A stretch of DNA of 64,000 bases. Origin: Phycisphaerales bacterium. Its GTDB lineage: Bacteria > Planctomycetota > Phycisphaerae > Phycisphaerales > UBA1924. The notes under the pieces are model-generated. The model saw only the letters and a program-made list of their open reading frames with translations, was not told the DNA's origin and did no database searches. The stretch lies in the NCBI GenBank assembly GCA_905339235.1, contig CAJPFG010000005.1, positions 62,001 to 126,000 on the forward strand, given 5' to 3'. The translations under genes and the position numbers were made by a program. This document shows positions 59,077 through 64,000 of the stretch, one piece after another (position 1 is the first letter of the stretch; the number at the start of each line of letters is the position of its first letter).

Positions 59077-60840
59077 GTGAGCGCTTTGAGCAACACCATC
59101 CAGACGGCGGTGCATGAAGCCTCGGCCGGGCGGCCCGACAAGGCGAAGGACCTGCTCCGGCGCCTGCTCCAGCGATCACCCACCGATCCCGCGGTGCTCA
59201 AAGCACTGGCCGAAGTGCACGCGTCTCTGGGAGAGCGTGAGCAGGCGGCGCTGTTCATTCGCCGGGCCGCCGCCGGATCGCCCCGCGATGTCGGTCTGCG
59301 ATTCCAGGCCGGTGAGATGCTCCTGGGGTTGGGGCGGGCGAAGGAGGCCGAGGCGGAGTTCGCGGAGTGCAATCGGCTCGCGCCCGGGGAACTGGCGCCG
59401 TACAACCGACGCGTCCGGGCCCTGCTCGCGCTGGGGCAGGACGACCGGGCCGGTGAAGTTTCCGAGCGATCGATCACTCTCATGCCCGACCGAGTCGAGG
59501 CGTACTGGCAGTGGTTCTCGCTGCTGGCCAAGATCGGGCGGATCGAAGAGGCGGTGGCCGTGTGCCGGCGCGGGCTTGCCCGCCTCCCGGACAATCCGGA
59601 TTTGCTGGAATACCTGTGCTATCTGCTCAACTACGCGGAGAGGGTTGATCCTCACGAGCATCTGGGCCTGCACCGGCGGTTGGGAGAGATCATCACGCGG
59701 ATGGTGCCCGCGGCCGCGCCGTTTACGAACGATCGAATTTCCGATCGACCCCTCCGCGTCGCGTTTCTTTCGGGCGACATCTGCGCCCACGCCTGTGCAT
59801 TCTTTCTCGCGGGTGTGATTGGGAACCTGGACCGCAACCGCGTCACGCCGGTCCTGTATGCGAACAACCCGCCCGACGCCACCACGATCAACTTCGGGGG
59901 CATTGCGCTTCTTCGACATGTGAACGACCTGTCGGACGACCAACTGTCCTCGCTCGTGCGACAGGACGCGATCGACATTCTCGTCGAGTGCAACGGATGG
60001 ACGGGCCGCCATCGGCTTCGGGCCGTGGCGCGCCGGCTGGCGCCGGTGCAGGTGACGTACCTGGGCTATCCCAACACCACCGGCCTCGCCGCGGTGGACG
60101 CACGGATCGTGGACGGCTTCACCGACCCTCCCGGCGCCGAGGCGTGGGCCACGGAGCGGCTCGTTCGCCTACCGGGATGCTTCCTGACGTACACGATTCC
60201 CGCGCAGGCCCCGCCGCCGCGATCTTCGGGGTATGTCGAACGTGGCGAGGGCGGGCCCACGTTTGTCTCGTTCAACCGAGTGACCAAGATGACTCCGGGG
60301 CTGCTGGGCTTGTGGGCGCGAGTGGTCCGCGAGACGCCCGGCTCGAGACTTCTTTTCAAGACCGATGCGTTGCCGGGCGCCGAACGAGAGGCCCGGCGCA
60401 AATGGGAACACGCGGGAGGCGAGCCCGGCGCCCTGGCCTTCACCCCATTCGAGCCCGATCCGGCGCGGCACCTGGCGGCGTACAGCATGGGAGATGTCGC
60501 TCTCGACCCGTTTCCGTACAACGGAACCACCAGCACGCTCGAAGCGCTGCAGATGGGCGTTCCGGTCGTTTCCCTCGTGGGCGATCAGCACCGCTCGCGG
60601 GTTGGCGCCTCCTTGCTCAGCGCCGTCGGGCTTGCAGACCTGATCGCACGCGACGAGAAGGATTACATCAGGCTGGCGAGAGAACTGGCCGGCGATCGTG
60701 CGCGGCTCGCGGCACTGCACGCCACGCTCCGAGACCGGCTCGTGTCGTCGCCGGTATGCGACGGAGCGTCGTACGCCCGCCGATTCGAGGATGCGCTCGC
60801 CGCGCTATGGCGAAACTGGTGCGAGAGGAGTGGTGCGTGA
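59077..60840 (+). CDS. TPR-SPINDLY (GT41-like) protein 2
   Basis: A 587-residue protein starting at GTG 59077, 10 nt after the first paralogue. TPR region about 5-170 (RPDKAKDLLRRLLQRSPTDPAVLKALAEVH), then LSGDICAHACAFFLAGVI, VTYLGYPNTTGLAAVDARIVD, TFVSFNRVTKMTPG and DVALDPFPYNGTTSTLEALQMGVPVVSLVGDQHRSRVGASLL. It is closest to protein 1 (shared HACAFF in place of the common HSVxFF). Differences in the sugar-nucleotide loop (TTSTLEAL rather than TTTTCEAM) suggest a different acceptor or donor. Confidence 0.88.
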   Translation: MSALSNTIQTAVHEASAGRPDKAKDLLRRLLQRSPTDPAVLKALAEVHASLGEREQAALFIRRAAAGSPRDVGLRFQAGEMLLGLGRAKEAEAEFAECNRLAPGELAPYNRRVRALLALGQDDRAGEVSERSITLMPDRVEAYWQWFSLLAKIGRIEEAVAVCRRGLARLPDNPDLLEYLCYLLNYAERVDPHEHLGLHRRLGEIITRMVPAAAPFTNDRISDRPLRVAFLSGDICAHACAFFLAGVIGNLDRNRVTPVLYANNPPDATTINFGGIALLRHVNDLSDDQLSSLVRQDAIDILVECNGWTGRHRLRAVARRLAPVQVTYLGYPNTTGLAAVDARIVDGFTDPPGAEAWATERLVRLPGCFLTYTIPAQAPPPRSSGYVERGEGGPTFVSFNRVTKMTPGLLGLWARVVRETPGSRLLFKTDALPGAEREARRKWEHAGGEPGALAFTPFEPDPARHLAAYSMGDVALDPFPYNGTTSTLEALQMGVPVVSLVGDQHRSRVGASLLSAVGLADLIARDEKDYIRLARELAGDRARLAALHATLRDRLVSSPVCDGASYARRFEDALAALWRNWCERSGA

Positions 60841-62603
60841 GCCAGATCGCGGCCCGAGTGATGCAGGCGGAGGCGCTGCTCGCGCAGGGTAAAGGCGAGG
60901 AGGCCCTCGCGCTGGCGCAGCGTCTGCTTCCCAAGTCGCCGGGCGATCCCGGGCTCAACAGCCTGATGGCGTCGATCCTGCTGCGGCTGGGGCGGTACGA
61001 GCAGGCGGAGTTCTATGCGAGGCGTGCCCAGGCCGCGGAGCCCGCGAGCGCGGGGCTGATGGTGAATCTCGCGATCGCGCTGAAGGCGAACAAGAAGGAA
61101 GGCGAGTCGCTGGCGGTGCTGCGGCGCGCGGTGGAGGTTAGTCCCGCGGATGCCCCGGCGCGGCTGGCGCTCGCCAATGCGCTGCTGGACATCCACGACG
61201 CGCCCGCCGCGGCCGAGCAGTTGCGGTTGGGCCTTGCGCTGAAGGACGACGCGCAGATGAGTGTGTCGTACTCGGGAGCGCTGCTGACGATGGGGTACGT
61301 CGAAGAGTCCGTGGAGTTCACGCGAAGGGCGCTCGCGAAGTTCCCCCACGAGGCGTACCTCGCCGGCGGGCTGCCGATGTCGATGACGTACCTGTACGGG
61401 GCCGACCCCGACGAGGTGGCGGAGGCGCACCGGGCGTACGGGCGGCTGATGGCGAGGCTGCGCCCGGGGATTCGGCATCGGCACACGAACCCGTGCGATC
61501 CCGACCGCACACTGCGAGTCGGGTTGGTGTCGCCGGACTTCCGCCAGCACTCCGTGTCCTTCTTCATCGAGCCGTTCTTCGAGCATCACGATCGCGCGGC
61601 GTTTGAACTCGTGGGATACTCCGCGTCCCGCGACCCCGACCGTGTTACGGAGCGCCTGCGGTCGTATGCGTCGGCGTGGCGCGAGATCCCGAATCTCACG
61701 GACATCCAGACCGCCCAGCGCGTGCACGAGGACCGCATCGATGTTCTCATCGATCTCGCGGGTCACACGCTGGGCAACCGGCTGCCGACGTTCGCGCTCC
61801 GGCCCGCGCCCGTGCAGGTGACCTACTGCGGATATCCGGACACCACGGGCCTCCCGGAGATCGACTGGCGGATCGTGGATTCGCTGACGGACCCGGCGTG
61901 GTCGAAGGCCCAGGCGCGGGCGAGCGAGACGCTGTGGCGGCTTGATCCGTGCTTCCTGTGTTACCGCCCGCTCCGCGAGGCGCCGCGGCCTGTGCGCGAT
62001 CCGGGCTGGCCCGGCCCGGTCTTCGGCAGTTTCAACGCGAGCCGGAAGATCAACCGGGGGGTGATCGCGGCATGGGCGAAGATTCTGCACCGCGTGCCCG
62101 GGTCCAGCATGATCCTCAAGTCCTTCGATTTCGCCGCGAAGGGGGCGATGGAGCGCATCCGCGAAGAGTTCGCGAAGCACGGGGTTGGCGAGGGCCGGCT
62201 CACGTTTATGAGCGCCACCAAGTCGCTCACGGATCACCTGGCCCTGTACTCGCGCATGGATGTCGCGCTCGATGCCTTTCCGTACAACGGAACGACCACC
62301 ACGTGCGAGGCGCTGTGGATGGGCGTGCCCGTTGTGGCGCTGCGCGGGGAATCGCACGCGGGAAGGGTGGGAGTCAGCCTGCTCACCAACGCGGGGGTGA
62401 GCGAACTGATCGCCGCGGACGAGGAACAGTACGTGAGCCTCGCTGCGGCCCTGGCGGAGGATGCCCCGCGGCTGGCGGCGTACCGCGCGGAACTGCGATC
62501 CGCGATCGCGGGCTCCGCGATCTGCGACACGCAGGGGTTTTCGCGACGCTTCGAGGGAGCGCTGCGAGCCATGTGGAAAGCGTGGTGCGCGCGGGGCGGG
62601 TAG
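60837..62603 (+). CDS. TPR-SPINDLY (GT41-like) protein 3
   Basis: A 588-residue protein. The GTG overlaps the stop of protein 2 (GTGA) and has GAGAGGAG (60823-60830) upstream, so the genes are coupled. TPRs cover about 3-175 (GEEALALAQRLLPKSPGDPGLNSLMASILLRLG). The catalytic part is the most canonical of the three: VSPDFRQHSVSFFIEPFFEHH, then VTYCGYPDTTGLPEIDWRIVD, VFGSFNASRKINRGVI and DVALDAFPYNGTTTTCEALWMGVPVVALRGESHAGRVGVSLL. It probably represents the ancestral activity, with 1 and 2 derived from it. Confidence 0.9.
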   Translation: MSQIAARVMQAEALLAQGKGEEALALAQRLLPKSPGDPGLNSLMASILLRLGRYEQAEFYARRAQAAEPASAGLMVNLAIALKANKKEGESLAVLRRAVEVSPADAPARLALANALLDIHDAPAAAEQLRLGLALKDDAQMSVSYSGALLTMGYVEESVEFTRRALAKFPHEAYLAGGLPMSMTYLYGADPDEVAEAHRAYGRLMARLRPGIRHRHTNPCDPDRTLRVGLVSPDFRQHSVSFFIEPFFEHHDRAAFELVGYSASRDPDRVTERLRSYASAWREIPNLTDIQTAQRVHEDRIDVLIDLAGHTLGNRLPTFALRPAPVQVTYCGYPDTTGLPEIDWRIVDSLTDPAWSKAQARASETLWRLDPCFLCYRPLREAPRPVRDPGWPGPVFGSFNASRKINRGVIAAWAKILHRVPGSSMILKSFDFAAKGAMERIREEFAKHGVGEGRLTFMSATKSLTDHLALYSRMDVALDAFPYNGTTTTCEALWMGVPVVALRGESHAGRVGVSLLTNAGVSELIAADEEQYVSLAAALAEDAPRLAAYRAELRSAIAGSAICDTQGFSRRFEGALRAMWKAWCARGG

Positions 62604-62606
62604 GTT

Positions 62607-64000
62607 CTACAAGGGCTCCGCGATGAGCCGGTCCACGTGGCGCCACCATTCGCTCTGGAATCGGCACGCGGGGTCGAGAGCGCGCTTGGCGGCGAGAAAC
62701 TCCGGCAGTCGGGGGTGGCATCGGAGCAGTTGTGATCGGGTGGCCCACCGGTGGTAGGTGAGGTAGAACGAGCCTCCCAGGTCGGCCGCGGCGTCGATAA
62801 GGGCTCGTGCCGCCGCCTTCACGGGCGCGATGCCCGCCGGGGTATGCCGCACGAGCAGATTGAAGATCACACAGGCCCAGTCGCCCCGCGCCCAGGGCAG
62901 GAACGACTCGTGATCCTGGCGGATGGCCCGGATGGTTCCGTAGATGTCGTCCACGCCGGTGGCGCGAAGCACCGCCCGCGCCGACGCGATGAACGCCATC
63001 AGCCCTTCGGGGGGCACGTACAGTTCCGTGATCATGAGCGACGTCGGGCCTTCCTGCGGCAGCGCCCTGGCGAGGAACTCCGCGTACGAGGGGATGTACG
63101 TCGAGAGTTGCATCGAGTCTGACCAGTACGTGCGTCCGTGCGTGTCCAGGTAGTGCCGGGAGTACCTCCGGAACGCCTCGCGCTTGTCGGTGTGGGCCAG
63201 GTGCAGCAGGGACAGCCACTGGCGTTCGTCCAGGTCCGCCTCGGTGCTCGGCGGCTCTTCGGTGCTGACCGGTTCGTAGCACGCGAACACGCCGCGCCGG
63301 AGGAACGAGTCATCCTTCGGGTCGATCGCGTACTGAAAATCGCCGTACAGGAAGCCCTGGTCGATCCTCCGCCACACGGCGTGCATGGCGTCGTCGATGT
63401 CGATGATGTCAACGTGTCTGCGCAGGCGGAGGCGGGGCCCAAGACGGATCGTGGCGTCGACGATCACGCCGAAGAGCCCGTAGCCGCCGCACACGAGCGA
63501 GAACAACTCGCCGCGCTCTTCGCGGGAACATCGCACAAGATCGCCCGAGGGCGTGACGAGCGTGAGGCACTCGATGTCCGAGATCAGGGGCGGCCGCGTG
63601 AGGCCTCGGCCGTGCGCGTTGGCGCTGATTGCGCCGCCGAGCGTCAGGTCGTCCGCGCCGGTCTGTTTCTGGCGGATGCCCCAGGGGCGTTCCAGCGTCC
63701 CGGTTTCATGCGAGGCCCGGATGATCGCCGGCCAGGCGGCGCCCGCGCCGATCCGCAGCAGGCCGAGATCCGGGTCGAGTTCCTGCGATTGGTCCAGTGC
63801 GGTCAGGTCCAGGTGAACCGTTCCCGCGCCGAACTGCTGGCCACCCATCGCGTGCCGGCCGCCGGAAATGGAGATGGCGGAGTTGGTCCGCGCCGCATCC
63901 TGAATCGCGGCGGCCACTTCTTCCGCGCAGGCGGGCCGAACCACCCGCTGGACTTTGGTGGCGTTTAGCCGGGAATGGACATCGTTGAGCGTGACACTCA
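62607..64000 (-). CDS. FAD-dependent oxidoreductase (FAD_binding_4 type), N-terminus outside window
   Basis: The frame is open to the right edge, so the start is missing; 464 residues are visible. The FAD-binding PCMH part reads RPACAEEVAAAIQDAARTNSAISISGGRHAMGGQQFG, then LDLTALDQ, LLRIGAGAAWPAII and DLTLGGAISANAHGRG. VCGGYGLFGVIVDATIRL closes the domain. The C-terminal part resembles sugar-lactone oxidases/decaprenylphosphoryl-ribose oxidases (FLPWARGDWACVIFN). It lies convergent to the glycosyltransferase operon, its stop 4 nt from the last stop. Confidence 0.85.
   Translation of the reverse strand, partial: SVTLNDVHSRLNATKVQRVVRPACAEEVAAAIQDAARTNSAISISGGRHAMGGQQFGAGTVHLDLTALDQSQELDPDLGLLRIGAGAAWPAIIRASHETGTLERPWGIRQKQTGADDLTLGGAISANAHGRGLTRPPLISDIECLTLVTPSGDLVRCSREERGELFSLVCGGYGLFGVIVDATIRLGPRLRLRRHVDIIDIDDAMHAVWRRIDQGFLYGDFQYAIDPKDDSFLRRGVFACYEPVSTEEPPSTEADLDERQWLSLLHLAHTDKREAFRRYSRHYLDTHGRTYWSDSMQLSTYIPSYAEFLARALPQEGPTSLMITELYVPPEGLMAFIASARAVLRATGVDDIYGTIRAIRQDHESFLPWARGDWACVIFNLLVRHTPAGIAPVKAAARALIDAAADLGGSFYLTYHRWATRSQLLRCHPRLPEFLAAKRALDPACRFQSEWWRHVDRLIAEPL

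Noticed and set aside
1-64000. CRISPR array, rRNA genes or prophage
   Set aside because: No regularly spaced repeats, rRNA-like sequence or phage structural genes were seen.

Overview
The window reads as the chromosome of a Planctomycetota bacterium, most likely of the class Phycisphaerae. The supporting signs are high GC with strong third-position G/C, secreted proteins ending in dockerin-like 'DVNCDG..NGFDVEA' segments, a TIGR03790-type secreted protein, a Ser/Thr kinase divergent from a planctomycete-type sigma factor, several planctomycete-style hypothetical secreted proteins and tandem SPINDLY-type glycosyltransferases. This placement is an inference from protein style; no rRNA is present. 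I see no phage, transposase, integrase or CRISPR array. The only RNA gene found is tRNA-Ser(UGA).

Layout. 1-8.8 kb: a large secreted PQQ/TPR protein (cut by the left edge), a DUF5658 membrane protein, a lipoprotein, a NIF3 protein, ispE, an enoyl-CoA hydratase-like protein and a CorC/HlyC transporter. 8.8-16.3 kb: transketolase behind a near-perfect sigma-54 promoter, a palindromic intergenic repeat, a secreted FG-GAP/dockerin protein, and a Ser/Thr kinase with a divergent sigma factor. 16.3-19.3 kb: an accessory patch with an ImmA/IrrE-DUF4411 toxin-antitoxin-like pair and a leaderless helix-turn-helix gene that decays into low complexity. 19.3-25.1 kb: ArfB-like release factor, M42/M20-type peptidase, TIGR03790 protein, DUF167, holA, a 75-residue unknown and a 7Fe ferredoxin. 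25.1-29.8 kb: speA with a long leader, followed by small planctomycete unknowns. 29.8-44.3 kb: SpoIIE phosphatase, a secreted TPR-type protein, metG, dnaN, a CPBP protease, rplM-rpsI, a large secreted unknown, a Tat-exported epimerase and trpE. 44.3-46 kb: two ParDE modules flanking clpS. 46-57.2 kb: 2-hydroxyacid dehydrogenase, ABC-F ATPase, pdxJ, folC, leuS with an attenuator-like leader, tRNA-Ser, a diacylglycerol-kinase-like protein, gmk and a secreted unknown. 57.2-64 kb: three tandem TPR-SPINDLY glycosyltransferases and an FAD-dependent oxidase (cut by the right edge).

Two cross-cutting observations stand out. First, many genes carry a -10 hexamer (often TACCAT) ending only 5-8 nt before the start codon, with no Shine-Dalgarno sequence. 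This predicts widespread leaderless transcription, alongside a second set of genes that have strong GGAGG-type sites. Second, the first of the three glycosyltransferases appears to start at a CTG codon. It has an ideal Shine-Dalgarno sequence, and the three paralogues line up residue for residue from that point.
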